This document shows positions 31,157 through 40,430 of a stretch of DNA of 64,000 nucleotides, one piece after another; position 1 is the stretch's first letter; each line of letters opens with the position of its first letter. Source of the DNA: Paenibacillus sp. CC-CFT747 (GTDB taxonomy: Bacteria; Bacillota; Bacilli; Paenibacillales; NBRC-103111); NCBI GenBank assembly GCA_030323305.1, contig CP106741.1:1638001-1702000 (forward strand). Direction: 5' to 3'. The notes beneath the pieces were generated by a model. The model was not told the DNA's origin. It worked only from the letters and a program-made list of their open reading frames with translations, and did not search any database. The translations under genes and the position numbers were made by a program.

Positions 31157-31211
31157 ACCGTAAAAGCGGCATAACTCCGCGTCGGCCCGCTGCCGTTCGC
31201 GTTACCGCAGC

Positions 31212-31254
31212 AAAAGGGATAGAATCCAGACAGGCTCTGGGTTCTATCCCTTTT
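31212..31254. terminator. Bidirectional terminator between convergent genes
   Basis: AAAAGGGATAGAA and CCAGA arms pair with TCTGG and TTCTATCCCTTTT. T runs on both strands serve the SulP gene and the response regulator. Confidence 0.9.
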
Positions 31255-31294
31255 GTTTTGATCTACAGATATGAATAAACCCTCCGCAGCCAAC

Positions 31295-31969
31295 TTACTT
31301 CCGCTCCTGCTCGCCTTGAAACAGCCCCATCTCCCGCGCCTTGCGGGCGGCCTCCTTGCTGCTTCCGCCCCCGAGCTTCTTCAGAATGTTGCCGACGTGA
31401 ACCTTGATCGTGCGGATCGAGACGACGAGCCGGTCGGCAATCTCCGTCTGTGTGTGGCCGCTGTCGATCATCTCGAGCACCGTCAGCTCCGCCGGGGTGA
31501 TCTGCGAGCGCAGCTCCTTGGTCTTGTACTCCTGCTCGACCTGCTTCAGTCGGCGGAACTCCTCCCTCATCTGCTCGGCCACGCTTGCGCTGATGGGTGA
31601 TTCCTTCGCATAAGCCGCCCTCACGGCGTCAGGAATCTTCTCGAAATCGGATTTCACGAGATAATCCGCTGCTCCCGCCCGGAAGGCGTCGAAGATAAGC
31701 TCCTTGTCCTGCATGGAGGTCAGCATCAGCACCCGGGCCGTGCATGACTGGCACACCTCGGCGGTCAGCCAGATGCCCTCCGCCTGGCTGGCGAGCATAA
31801 TGTCCATGAGCACGACGTCGAAGTCCTCCTCGCGGATGGCCTTAAGCGCTTCCTCTGGCGTTTCCGCCTGCCCCTTCACCTCGATATCCGGCTGCTTGGC
31901 CAGGTAGGCGGCTAGTCCCCTGCGCCAGTCCCGGTCGTCCTCTACGATCAATACGCGTATGTTATCCAT
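31295..31969 (-). CDS. NarL/LuxR-type response regulator
   Basis: Intact, about 224 residues. Receiver: VLIVEDDRDWRRGL, phospho-acceptor Asp in FDVVLMDIMLASQAEG, conserved Thr-Ser in VLMLTSMQD and Lys in YLVKSDFEK. The C-terminal GerE helix-turn-helix is TPAELTVLEMIDSGHTQTEI followed by DRLVVSIRTIKVHVGNILKK. ATG 31969 follows GAGGGAGAAAGC, 35 bases after the kinase stop. Targets unknown; no transporter or effector is co-directional downstream. Confidence 0.9.
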   Translation of the reverse strand: MDNIRVLIVEDDRDWRRGLAAYLAKQPDIEVKGQAETPEEALKAIREEDFDVVLMDIMLASQAEGIWLTAEVCQSCTARVLMLTSMQDKELIFDAFRAGAADYLVKSDFEKIPDAVRAAYAKESPISASVAEQMREEFRRLKQVEQEYKTKELRSQITPAELTVLEMIDSGHTQTEIADRLVVSIRTIKVHVGNILKKLGGGSSKEAARKAREMGLFQGEQERK

Positions 31970-32004
31970 GCTTTCTCCCTCCGCCTTCCGCGGAAATCCC
32001 ATGG

Positions 32005-33317
32005 TTACTCTTGTTCCCTGCCCCGGCTCGCTTGCAATGTCGAAGCGCCCCCGTGCTTGCGCATCACCTGGTAGCAGTAGGCGAGACCGAGACCGAAATT
32101 ATGGCGATGACTGCCCTTCGTCGTAAAAAACGGCTCCATCACGCGCTTCATATTCGCTTTCGAGATGCCCGTTCCCGTATCCTTCACCTCGATGCGCACC
32201 TGCTTCTTGTCTCCCTGCAGCCGGATCTCCAGCTCTCCTCCGAGGGCATGGCCTCGAGCGCGTTGGTCAGCAGGTTGTTCAGCGCTTCGAGCACCTGCTC
32301 CCGGTCGCACTCAATCTCGGCGTCTTCCTCGTAGCGGCGTATTACCGTTACCCCGTTCAGCCTCGGGGCGAGCTGCTCGAGCAGCAGATCCAGCAGCTCC
32401 GCCGGCCGGTGCAGGCCTTTGCGAAGGAGCAGATCCTGGGTCTGATCCTGCACGCGGTTGATCATTTCCTGGATATGGCGGGAGGAATCGAGGATCACCC
32501 GGATGTCCTCCGCCAGCTCCTCCTGGCCGGTTTCCTCCGCGTAGGCGCGGATTTTGTCGCCGAAGAGCTTCATTTTGCCGACGTCGTTCTTGATCGAATG
32601 GTTCAGGATCGCCGTTCCCGAAGTAATCGCGCGGATCGTATAATCCAGCTTCCGCGTCTCAATGAGCACCCGGATCCCCAGGAAGCCGAAGTTCAGAATC
32701 GCGATCAGGAACAGGATAACGGCTATGAGGATGAACCAGGTGTTGTACCTCCACATTTCCGCGTACCCGAGGCTCGGGAGAATATAATTCATGACGGAGC
32801 ACAGAAGAACGGCCGGCAGCACCGCCAGCGTCGTATAAAAATGATTCCGCCGCAGCGAGAGGCTCTGTTCCCTTCTCGTCAAGACGAGATACGTTCCGAA
32901 CGCCAGATACGGCAGCACCCACAAAAGAGCGATCCGGTAAGGGATCGGATAGACCGGCGTGACGGACAGCAGGGTCGCCCCAATCGGCAGAAGAAGAAGG
33001 ACGGCCAGCGCTTGTTCGCGCCCGCGCAGCAGAGCCGGGGTCCGGTAGTGGACGGCGAACAGCACGAAGCAGTAGGGCAGCCCATAATACTGGGTGACGG
33101 ATAGGCTGTTCTGCACGATGGTCAGCAGCCGGAGCCCCGCCTCCCCGGCGTTCCGGCTCACCGCGTAAGGCATCACGTAGTCGCCCATCAAAGCGGCCAG
33201 CGCCCCGCAGCCCCCGCAAAAAGCCACTCCGCTCAGCCACCGCGTCGCAGGGCTGCGCCCGTCGGACAGCAGCAAAATTCCCCCAATGGCCCACAGGCCG
33301 AGGAACACGAACAGCAT
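32005..33317 (-). CDS. Membrane sensor histidine kinase with 7TM-type input (one frameshift)
   Basis: About 438 residues. Seven hydrophobic helices span residues ~1-225. The phospho-acceptor region is AILNHSIKNDVGKMKLFGDK. The HATPase domain shows LEALNNLLTNALEA (N box), VKDTGTGIS (G1) and MEPFFTTKGSHRHNFGLGLA (F/G2). A shift near 32250 splits the catalytic domain. Sits directly upstream of the NarL-type regulator and is surely its partner. The signal is probably membrane-borne, since no sizeable extracellular domain is present. Confidence 0.88.
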
Positions 33318-33705
33318 GGTCGAGAAGTCCCCTCTTTCCCTTTTCGTGGCCTGCCATGACGGGTGGTTCGGCCAAATTCCGAATCGTTTCTCAGCAGGGA
33401 CATTATACCATAGAGGCGGGTATTTTTTGTTCAGGCTTTATGCCCAAAATCTTACAGATCCTGCAGGTGAGACCCCGTCGGTGCTTGTCTCCGGTTCAGA
33501 CGTGTAGATTATCGTTTGGGTAACCGGGCGGCGGCATGCTAAACTTAAAGGGATAGGAAGAGGAATCGGGTGCCCGCATGGGGGCGGTCCGAAAAACGAC
33601 TGGCGGGCCGGGTGCTCGCAGGGACACGTTTCTGAAAAATAACCGCGTGTCCGTTAGCGAACCCGGCTGTAAAGGTCCACTTATCAAGAGAGGAGAAGGT
33701 GGCAA
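33318..33705. other. Divergent intergenic region between kinase and aminopeptidase
   Basis: No gene supported. It should hold the promoters of both neighbours. One AT-rich stretch (about 33405-33440) lies closer to the kinase. The sequence AATAACCGCG then CCGTTAGCGAACCC near 33640-33660 resembles, but does not match, the 24-base repeat unit found at 43 and 48.5 kb. Confidence 0.35.
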
Positions 33706-34943
33706 ATGCAGATGGACACTTTTCAACAGCGGCTGAATCAATACGCCGAGCTGGCGCTTCGGGTCGGGGTGAACCTTCAGCCCGGCCAGTATCTCGTCAT
33801 CAACGCTCCGGTGGAGTCCGCCGATTTCGTCAGGGCTGCCGCGCGTCAAGCGTATAAAGCCGGCGCCCGCGAAGTGCACGTGGAATGGATCGACGACGAG
33901 CTTACCCGCATCAAATATGAAGGCGCGCCGCAAGAAACGCTGGCCGAGTATACCCATTGGAGAGCCCAAGGCTTCACGGAAATGGCAAAGAAGGGGGCGG
34001 CCTTCCTCTACGTTTCGGCCACCAATCCGGACCTGCTGCAAGGCATCGACCCTGAGAGAATTGCGATCGCGGGCAAAACCGTCGCCTCCGCCATGAAGGA
34101 CTTCAGTGCTTATACACGGACGGGACGGGTCAGCTGGGCCATCATTTCCGTTCCCGGAAAGGCTTGGTCGCACAAAGTATTCCCCAGTGTTACCGAAGAA
34201 GAGAGCGTAGCCAAGCTGTGGGAAGCGATCTTTCACGCTACCCGGCTGGGGACTGAGGATCCGGTGCAGGCTTGGCAGGATCATATCCGCAAGCTGGAAG
34301 AGAAGAGGAAGGTGCTGAACGACCGGCGGCTGCAGAAGCTGGTGTATCGGGGGCCCGGCACGAACCTGACGATCGAGCTTCCCGAGACTCATCTCTGGTC
34401 GGGCGGCGGCATGAAGAACGAGAAAGGGGTATTTTTCGTCCCTAATCTGCCGACCGAGGAAGTGTTCACCGTCCCTCTCAAGCAGGGCACGCAGGGAACG
34501 GTCCGCAGCACGAAGCCGCTGAATTACGCCGGCAACCTGATCGAAGACTTCACCCTGGCGTTCGAGAACGGCCGGGTAACCGACGTGAAAGCGGCCCGGG
34601 GGAAGAAGTGCTCCGCAAGGTGCTGCAGACCGACGAAGGGGCCTCCTTCCTCGGAGAGGTGGCGCTGGTGCCGGTGAAGTCCCCGATCTCCGAGAGCGGC
34701 ATTCTCTTCTACAACACGCTGTACGACGAGAACGCCTCTTGTCACCTCGCCCTGGGAGCCGCCCTGCCCTTCTGCATCGAGAACGGCACGACGCTGAATC
34801 CCGGCGAGCTGGCGGAGCGGGGCCTGAACAACAGCCTGATTCACATCGACTTCATGATCGGCTCGGCCGAGCTCGATATTGACGGAATTACCCGCAACGG
34901 GAAGACCGTGCCGGTATTCCGCCAGGGGAACTGGGCGCTGTAG
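33706..34943 (+). CDS. ampS: M29 family aminopeptidase (AmpS/AmpII type; one frameshift)
   Basis: About 412 residues. LNQYAELALRVGVNLQPGQY opens the M29 fold. Metal-ligand regions are visible: Glu in NLPTEEVFT, Glu in EGASFLGEVALVPVKSPIS, His in NASCHLALG and Asp in HIDFMIGSAELDIDG. A shift near 34603 splits the catalytic domain (KAARGEEVLRKVLQTDEG). Cytosolic metallo-exopeptidase that trims N-terminal residues during peptide turnover. ATG follows GAGGAGAAGG. Own transcription unit, ended by a strong terminator. Confidence 0.92.
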
Positions 34944-35017
34944 AGCATAGGCAGCCGGTATTGGGCTCCAGATAATCGTCCATCTATCCAAGTTATCTCA
35001 GACATTGGATTTCAAAC

Positions 35018-35058
35018 AAAAACCGGACGCTGATTCTTCACGAATCGCCTCCGGTTTT
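35018..35058 (+). terminator. Intrinsic terminator after aminopeptidase
   Basis: AAAACCGG and GATTC arms pair with GAATC and CCGGTTTT, ending TTTTCTTTT. Confidence 0.88.
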
Positions 35059-35080
35059 CTTTTCGCTTTTTTTCCATCCA

Positions 35081-35120
35081 TTGAATCTGCATTCTTTTTT
35101 GTTATGATATATTTAAATAT
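35081..35120 (+). promoter_or_regulatory. Promoter and operator of the ArsR-family regulator
   Basis: TTGAAT (35081-35086) and TATGAT (35103-35108) are 16 bases apart. The perfect palindrome ATATTTAAATAT at 35109-35120 directly follows the -10 box and is a plausible ArsR/SmtB-type autorepression site. Confidence 0.6.
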
Positions 35121-35145
35121 TTGAAGAACTGAAGGAGAACGGAAG

Positions 35146-35478
35146 ATGAATTTGGAGCTTCAACAATTTAAAGCTGAATTTTTCAAAGCATTGGCACATC
35201 CCCTTCGGATCCGCATACTTGAACTATTGTCGGAAGGCGATAAGTCGGTGAATGAAATCCAATCCCTTATTGGCAGCGAGGGTTCGGCGGTTTCCCAGCA
35301 GCTTGCCATCCTCCGGAATAAGAACGTAGTGGTTGGCAGCAAAGACGGCACCACAGTGGTATACAGCCTTCGTGATCCCTTGGTCAAAGACTTGCTGAGC
35401 GTAGCCAAGCAGATTTTTGATAATCACCTGGCTGGTACGATAACTCTACTGGAGAACATACGTGCCAAGGATTTGTGA
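35146..35478 (+). CDS. ArsR/SmtB family transcriptional regulator
   Basis: Intact, 110 residues. Winged helix: FFKALAHPLRIRILELLSEG, VNEIQSLIGSEGSAVSQQLA and ILRNKNVVVGSKDGTTVVYS. There is no cysteine in the protein, so the classic metal-binding ELCVCDL motif is absent and the inducer may not be a thiol-bound metal. It lies 123 bases upstream of a SulP gene with a similar AT-rich operator. ArsR-SulP pairs are common in Bacillales, so it very likely represses this transporter. Confidence 0.9.
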   Translation: MNLELQQFKAEFFKALAHPLRIRILELLSEGDKSVNEIQSLIGSEGSAVSQQLAILRNKNVVVGSKDGTTVVYSLRDPLVKDLLSVAKQIFDNHLAGTITLLENIRAKDL

Positions 35479-35563
35479 ATTCATCTCTATAAGGCAGGAT
35501 AAGAAAATTAATGTTTCCAAAGAGACATTGATTTTTTTATGCATAGGATTATCATTTTTCTAT

Positions 35564-35583
35564 ATATTCAAATAATCAAATAT
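35564..35583 (+). promoter_or_regulatory. Second AT-rich putative ArsR operator, before the SulP gene
   Basis: ATATT-N10-AATAT inverted repeat (35564-35583) ending 18 bases before the SulP ATG. TTCAAATA is shared with the reverse strand of the first operator region. Confidence 0.45.
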
Positions 35584-35601
35584 ATGAAAAGAAGGGTTGC
35601 T

Positions 35602-37322
35602 ATGAAGGGGACGGGAAGATTTCAGCGAGTCCATGTCCAAACTTTACGTCATGATCTAACGGCTGGACTGGTGGTCGGCGTTGTTGCGATACCGCTCGCT
35701 ATGGCTTTTGCCATTGCCTCGGGAGTAAAGCCCCAATATGGGATCTACTCGACTATTATCGCCGGATTTCTCATTTCCCTGCTGGGCGGCTCCCGATTCC
35801 AGATCGGCGGTCCGACAGGCGCCTTCATCCCCGTTTTGTTAGGGATCGTGATTCAATTCGGATACGAAAAACTGCTTATCGCCGGTATGCTGTCGGGGCT
35901 TATCCTTGTTTTGATGGGAGTTTTCAAGCTGGGGGTACTGATTCAATACATTCCCCGTCCTGTTACCATCGGTTTTACATCAGGCATCGCGGTCATCATT
36001 TTCTCAGGCCAAATCTCCAACTTTCTGGGACTTCGCGGCCTACAAAGCCATGAGTCCTTCTGGAACAACATGAAAGAAATCGGCATGCATCTTTACACAG
36101 TCAACCTTTACAGTATCCTTACTGCCCTGCTCAGCCTTGCCGTTATTCTTTTTCTTCCGAGGTTTCTACCCAAAATACCCGCATCGTTGGCAGGACTCCT
36201 TGTTTCAAGTCTTATGGCTTCCCTGTTTTTCGGCGGAAAGGTGGCGACGATCGGTTCGACTTTTGGGGCGATCCCCAGTTCGCTGCCGTCCTTAACCCTG
36301 CCCACGATTACGATCCATAACATTCTGGAGCTTCTTCCCGCTGCTTTGGTTATCGCCATGCTCGGGGGAATCGAATCGCTGCTGTCCGCTGTTGTGGCAG
36401 ACGGCATGACAGGCACAAGACATAACAGCAACCGTGAGCTCATCGGACAAGGAATCGCTAATCTGATAACACCCTTATTCGGTGGAATTCCCGCGACCGG
36501 CGCCATTGCCCGGACGGCAACCAATATTAAGAACGGCGCCGTCTCCCCTGTTTCCGGCATGGTGCATGGTATAGTGGTGCTGCTTGTGCTGCTATTGCTC
36601 GCTCCTTGGGCTTCTCTTATTCCTTTAGCGAGTATGGCACCGATCCTGATGGTTGTGGCCTGGAATATGAGTGAGAGGAGGAATTCGCCCACGTATTGAA
36701 AACGCGAACCAGCGATTCCCTGGTCTTGGTCATCACATTCCTGCTGACGGTGTTTACGAATTTGACGACAGCCGTTGAAGCGGGGTTAGGGTTGGCGGTC
36801 ATTCTCTTTGTTAAGCGGATGAGCGATAATCTTGTTGTAACCAAAGTCCTTCCCGATCGCCACGGCCATGACTGTCCCCAGATCCATATCTATACCATTG
36901 AGGGACCTCTGTTCTTTGGCACGGCCCATCTGTTCGAAAAGTCCATCATGGACCCGATTCCTCTGCAGCCGCGGGTTTTGCTGCTCCGTATGGGCAAGAT
37001 GCCCTTCATGGATTCTACAGGGGAATCCACCCTAGCCAGTATCGTAAACCATTTTAACCAATCGGGTGGAACGGTTCTGATCTCGGGTATTCAACCACAG
37101 CCCCGGGAATACCTTAAGAAAACCGGATTAAGCGAACGGATTGGGGAAAGTCAATTCTTCGAGCATACCGATGAGGCCATTAGTGCAGCACGGGGAAGGT
37201 TGGATCAGCCGAAATGCCGGGCTTGTAAACACTTGGCCTTTCGGGAATGCACAGCGTTATCCTCCTGCTCACCGAAGCCGCTGGACACAAAGCCGGTTCC
37301 TTCGCTCCCGGCAAACCATTAG
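35602..37322 (+). CDS. SulP family transporter with STAS and Cys-rich tail (one frameshift)
   Basis: About 573 residues. HDLTAGLVVGVVAIPLAMAF is the SulP signature; GGPTGAFIPVLLGIVIQFGY and ESLLSAVVADGMTGTRHNSN follow. The break near 36680 is repaired by one base (EEFAHVLKTRTSDSLVLVIT). The STAS domain (IHIYTIEGPLFFGTAHLFEK; LRMGKMPFMDSTGESTLASI) has the Asp-Ser phospho-type loop of anti-anti-sigma proteins. A tail follows with CX2C-X7-C-X5-C (KCRACKHLAFRECTALSSC). ATG 35602 follows GAAGGG. Anion not determinable. Regulated by the upstream ArsR protein. Confidence 0.88.
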
Positions 37323-37347
37323 CGGGCAGGATGGACGTGTTAATAGT

Positions 37348-37378
37348 AAAAAGAGGCTGCGCCGGCAGTCTCTTTTTT
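37348..37378. terminator. Bidirectional terminator
   Basis: AAAAAGAGGCTGC-GCCG-GCAGTCTCTTTTTT, with one G-T pair, between convergent SulP and universal stress protein genes. Confidence 0.85.
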
Positions 37379-37400
37379 ATTCGTCAGCCTGTCCGCCTCT

Positions 37401-37832
37401 CTACTTCACGATTAAAACCGGAACCTTGGAATGCTGTACGACATAATGGCTGACACTGCCGAGAAACAGCTCTTTCAATCCGTTGAGGCCCCGGCTGCCC
37501 ATGATAATGAGATCCGTTCCCCTTCCCTTCGCGAATTCAAGAATTTTACTCTCCGGTTTTCCCTCCAGCAGCGAAACCGTATGAGGGTTTTCCAAGCCGG
37601 ACAGCTCTTTTTCCAATCTCTTTATGGTTTCTTCCCCGTATTGTAATTCGGAATCATAGAAATTTGGTGTAGTCATGGGATAAACCCCAGGAATAGCCGG
37701 ATTATTAGTAAGCACCATAACGACATCTAAAGCAATGCTCTTGTTGGATTCAGCCATTTGCACGGCTTTCCCAAGTGCCTTCTCGGATAACTCCGAGCCG
37801 TCAAAAGCAACCAAAATCCTCTCGCAAAACAT
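37401..37832 (-). CDS. Universal stress protein (UspA family)
   Basis: Intact, about 143 residues. RILVAFDGSELSEKALGKAV opens the fold with the ATP-contacting Asp. GSRGLNGLKELFLGSVSHYV is the G-2X-G-9X-G(S) ATP-binding motif, and VPVLIVK closes it. ATG 37832 fits family starts and follows AGGTGCAGG. USPs are often neighbours of SulP genes, but here the genes converge. Cytosolic, stress-related role inferred from the family. Confidence 0.9.
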   Translation of the reverse strand: MFCERILVAFDGSELSEKALGKAVQMAESNKSIALDVVMVLTNNPAIPGVYPMTTPNFYDSELQYGEETIKRLEKELSGLENPHTVSLLEGKPESKILEFAKGRGTDLIIMGSRGLNGLKELFLGSVSHYVVQHSKVPVLIVK

Positions 37833-37990
37833 AGACCTGCACCTGCTTCCTATAGGATTTACTTTCATTGTAAACCCTGCAGGAGCGAAGGAATAGGAGA
37901 AAAATCACACTTTGCGGGAGCGGCTGCTACTACGGATGAAGGCCATGCCCGATCTAACCGTCAGGTGGCAGACCTTGCCCAGCCCCTCCG

Positions 37991-38725
37991 TCAGACCGCC
38001 TTGCGGGAGAAATACGCCCAGCCTCCGGCGAAGAACACGGCGAAGCTCACCCCGATGACCGTGAACAAGGTAGCGGACGACAGGGTAAAGGCTCCGAAAT
38101 CGAAGCCGCTCCGCGGCATCATGGCGAGCAGGGGCTGGGCCCACGGGTAGAAAGGGGCATAGTCCTTGGAGTTGGCCACGAGCAGGTTCGGGATCGTAAA
38201 GATCACGTTAACGGCAAGCGGTGCCGCAAAGCTCGACCAAGCCGTGGAAACGGCCAGCTGAAGAGCGGCAAGCGGAAGGCAGGCGAGCCAGCCCAGGCCG
38301 ATGGATAACAGCAGCTCCTCCCACGGGATTGTCCCGCCTCCTCCTTGGATCCATCCCACAAGAAGCAGCACGGCGAGAAAAAGAACCTGGGTTGCGGCAA
38401 GAAGCCCCATGACAAAGACAAACTTCACGAGGTAGACCTGGGTGCGGGTCACGGGCAGCGTCAAAAGCTGCTTCCACCCGCCTCCGGCATGCTCATACCG
38501 GCAGAGTAGAGCGGAATAGACGCCGGTCAGCAGCGGCAGGAACAGCATCGCATGCAGCGTGGTCATGATCACGAGCGCCTCTATCCAGGGAAAGTCCCGG
38601 GTCCGGTCCAGCCCTCTTGTTTCGGCGTAGCCGATGAATCCGGCCAGCACAGGGCTGATAACCAGAAGCAGCCAGAGCACGGAGCGGCGGATTTTGAGCC
38701 ATTCGGAGCGAATCAGCCGGATCAT
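37991..38725 (-). CDS. ABC-2 permease, lantibiotic-immunity (NisG/EpiG/MutG) type
   Basis: Intact, 244 residues, six helices. The N-terminal amphipathic segment MIRLIRSEWLKIRRSVLWLL and the loop CRYEHAGGGWKQLLTLPVTR TQ are hallmarks of the EpiG/MutE-type permease family. It begins one base after the first permease ends and forms the membrane pair of the transporter whose ATPase is at 39440. Such transporters expel or detoxify lantibiotics, bacitracin-like or host peptides from the membrane. Confidence 0.85.
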   Translation of the reverse strand: MIRLIRSEWLKIRRSVLWLLLVISPVLAGFIGYAETRGLDRTRDFPWIEALVIMTTLHAMLFLPLLTGVYSALLCRYEHAGGGWKQLLTLPVTRTQVYLVKFVFVMGLLAATQVLFLAVLLLVGWIQGGGGTIPWEELLLSIGLGWLACLPLAALQLAVSTAWSSFAAPLAVNVIFTIPNLLVANSKDYAPFYPWAQPLLAMMPRSGFDFGAFTLSSATLFTVIGVSFAVFFAGGWAYFSRKAV

Positions 38726-38726
38726 G

Positions 38727-39443
38727 CTACCTCACGTCCTTTCGGGTAAAGTGGAAGCATCCGAGCAGCCAGACAATGGCGCCGAGCGCGAGCCCGGCCG
38801 CAACGGAATAGAGCGGCTCACCGGCCTCGTTGATCAGAAGCGGCCACTTCCAGGGAATCCAATCCTCGAAGCGGTACGAGAACATCGAGAAAATCATGCT
38901 GAGGATACCTGCCGTCAGCGGCAGAGCCTGGTTCGCCATGATGACCGACAGCCAGGTCTGAAGCGCCAGGAACGGCATCACCGCGAGATACGGGTAGAAG
39001 GCCGCTATCGCGATGTCTCCATACGGCACCGGGCTGACAAAGCCCAGGATCCGGCCCAGCAGCACGGTCCCAAGCGCCGTTGACGCCGACGAGACCAGAA
39101 GCAGGACAGCCGAGAGCAGGAACTTCGCGGTGAACACCTGGCCGCGGGTGACGGGCAGCGCCAGCGTCTGCTTCCACGCGTTCGTCTGGTGCTCGATTCC
39201 CGCGGCCATGGAGGCGATAATGGCGATGCCGATAAGCAGCGTCGGAACCATCAGGTTGGACACGTTGTTAATCAGGCCGCCCCACAGATCGTCCGCATAA
39301 ACCTTGCCCACCAGGTAGTCATAGCGGACCCCGAAGTTGACGGCCTGAAGGCCGATCACCCCGAGAGGGCCGAGAACGATCAGGAACCAGATCATTTTGC
39401 GGCGGATCTTAAGCAGTTCGACGGAAAGAAGGCGAAGGATCAC
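38727..39443 (-). CDS. ABC-2 permease, lantibiotic-immunity (NisE/EpiE/MutE) type
   Basis: About 238 residues from GTG 39443, with GGAGGAGGGGAG immediately upstream. The start reads VILRLLSVELLKIRRKMIWF, and GIEHQTNAWKQTLALPVTRG is the same loop as in the sister permease. In the raw sequence the frame is open into the ATPase gene, giving an apparent ATPase-permease fusion. The ribosome site, sister-gene length and family length argue that one extra G near 39455 hides the ATPase stop. Membrane component of the peptide-resistance transporter. Confidence 0.85.
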   Translation of the reverse strand: MILRLLSVELLKIRRKMIWFLIVLGPLGVIGLQAVNFGVRYDYLVGKVYADDLWGGLINNVSNLMVPTLLIGIAIIASMAAGIEHQTNAWKQTLALPVTRGQVFTAKFLLSAVLLLVSSASTALGTVLLGRILGFVSPVPYGDIAIAAFYPYLAVMPFLALQTWLSVIMANQALPLTAGILSMIFSMFSYRFEDWIPWKWPLLINEAGEPLYSVAAGLALGAIVWLLGCFHFTRKDVR

Positions 39444-40350
39444 AGGCTCCCCTCCTCCGGTGATGTCGAGGAAGATGCTTTCGAGCGACGCCGTCTCCTC
39501 CTCCACGCGGTACACCTCAAAGTCATGGCGGACCAGCGTCGACACCATTGCCGCCACCTTGCCGTCATTCTCCGGCTCCACCGACAGCCGGCCCTGCTCC
39601 CATTCGGCGGCGTGGCCGCTTGCGAGCAGCAGCTTCCACGCTTCCTCCGGCCGGCTGACGCCGAGCCGGATGCGGTTCTTCGCCTGCCGGCGGAGGGCGG
39701 TAATGGAGTCCTGGAAGATCATCTGCCCCTTCGTGATGATTCCGACCCGGTTCGCCATCTGGTCGATCTCCGACAGCAGATGAGAGGAGATCATCACCGT
39801 GACCCCTGCTCCTTCGGCAGGCTTTTGATCAGCTCGCGGATCTCGAGTATCCCGGCCGGGTCGAGCCCGTTCGTCGGCTCGTCGAGGACGAGCAGCTCCG
39901 GCTGGCCGAGCAGCGCGGTGGCGATGCCGAGCCGCTGCTTCATGCCGAGCGAGTAGCCCTTCACCGGGCGCTTCGCGTCCTTCGTCAGCCGGACGATGGC
40001 GAGCACCTCCTCGATGCGGCTCTTGGGCACGTCGAGAAGGAGCCGGACCGCCTCCAGGTTCTCGTACCCGCTCAGGTGGCCGTAGTACGACGGGTACTCG
40101 ACCAGCGACCCGATCTTGCGCAGCACCGCGAGCCGTTCGCGCCGCATATCCTTCCCGAAGATGCGGATGCTTCCCATCGACGGCTTGGCCAGGCCGAGCA
40201 GCATGCGGATCGTGGTGGTTTTGCCCGCGCCGTTCGGTCCGAGAAAGCCGTATATATCCCCTTTCGCTATTTGTACATTGACATCGCTGACGACCATGCG
40301 CCCTCCCAGTTTTTGGAAAGACGGTTCGTCTCCAGAATCCATTCGTTCAT
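39440..40350 (-). CDS. ABC transporter ATPase, NisF/BcrA type (several frameshifts)
   Basis: About 303 residues. Start MNEWILETNRLSK follows GAGGTGATC. One base is missing in an AAAA run near 40316. Walker A is GFLGPNGAGKTTTIRMLLG, the ABC signature is KGYSLGMKQRLGIATAL, and Walker B is LLVLDEPTNGLDPAG. A second missing G near 39805 splits the H-loop region (VTVMISSHLLSEIDQMANRV). The C-terminal domain ends ITGG. It powers the two permeases that follow. Its promoter region carries the 17-bp operator at 40410. Confidence 0.85.
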
Positions 40351-40409
40351 GGCTGATCACCTCATGCTTAACAATAAGGCATGAAGGTTAAACCGCCAGA
40401 CCACCCGGG

Positions 40410-40426
40410 GTTAAATTCCGTTTAAA
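40410..40426 (-). promoter_or_regulatory. Predicted operator before the ABC transporter operon
   Basis: Minus strand TTTAAACGGAATTTAAC, 15 of 17 bases identical to the site at 42592-42608. TTTAA half-sites repeat at 11-bp spacing, as for OmpR-type regulators. A further GGTTTAACC half-site follows at about 40387-40395. It lies in the 80-base gap between the kinase stop and the ATPase start. Confidence 0.65.
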
Positions 40427-40430
40427 AAAC

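Noticed and set aside
33640..33665. Additional unit of the 24-bp repeat before the aminopeptidase gene
   Set aside because: Only partial similarity, wrong internal length, and no partner unit at 50 or 61 bases.
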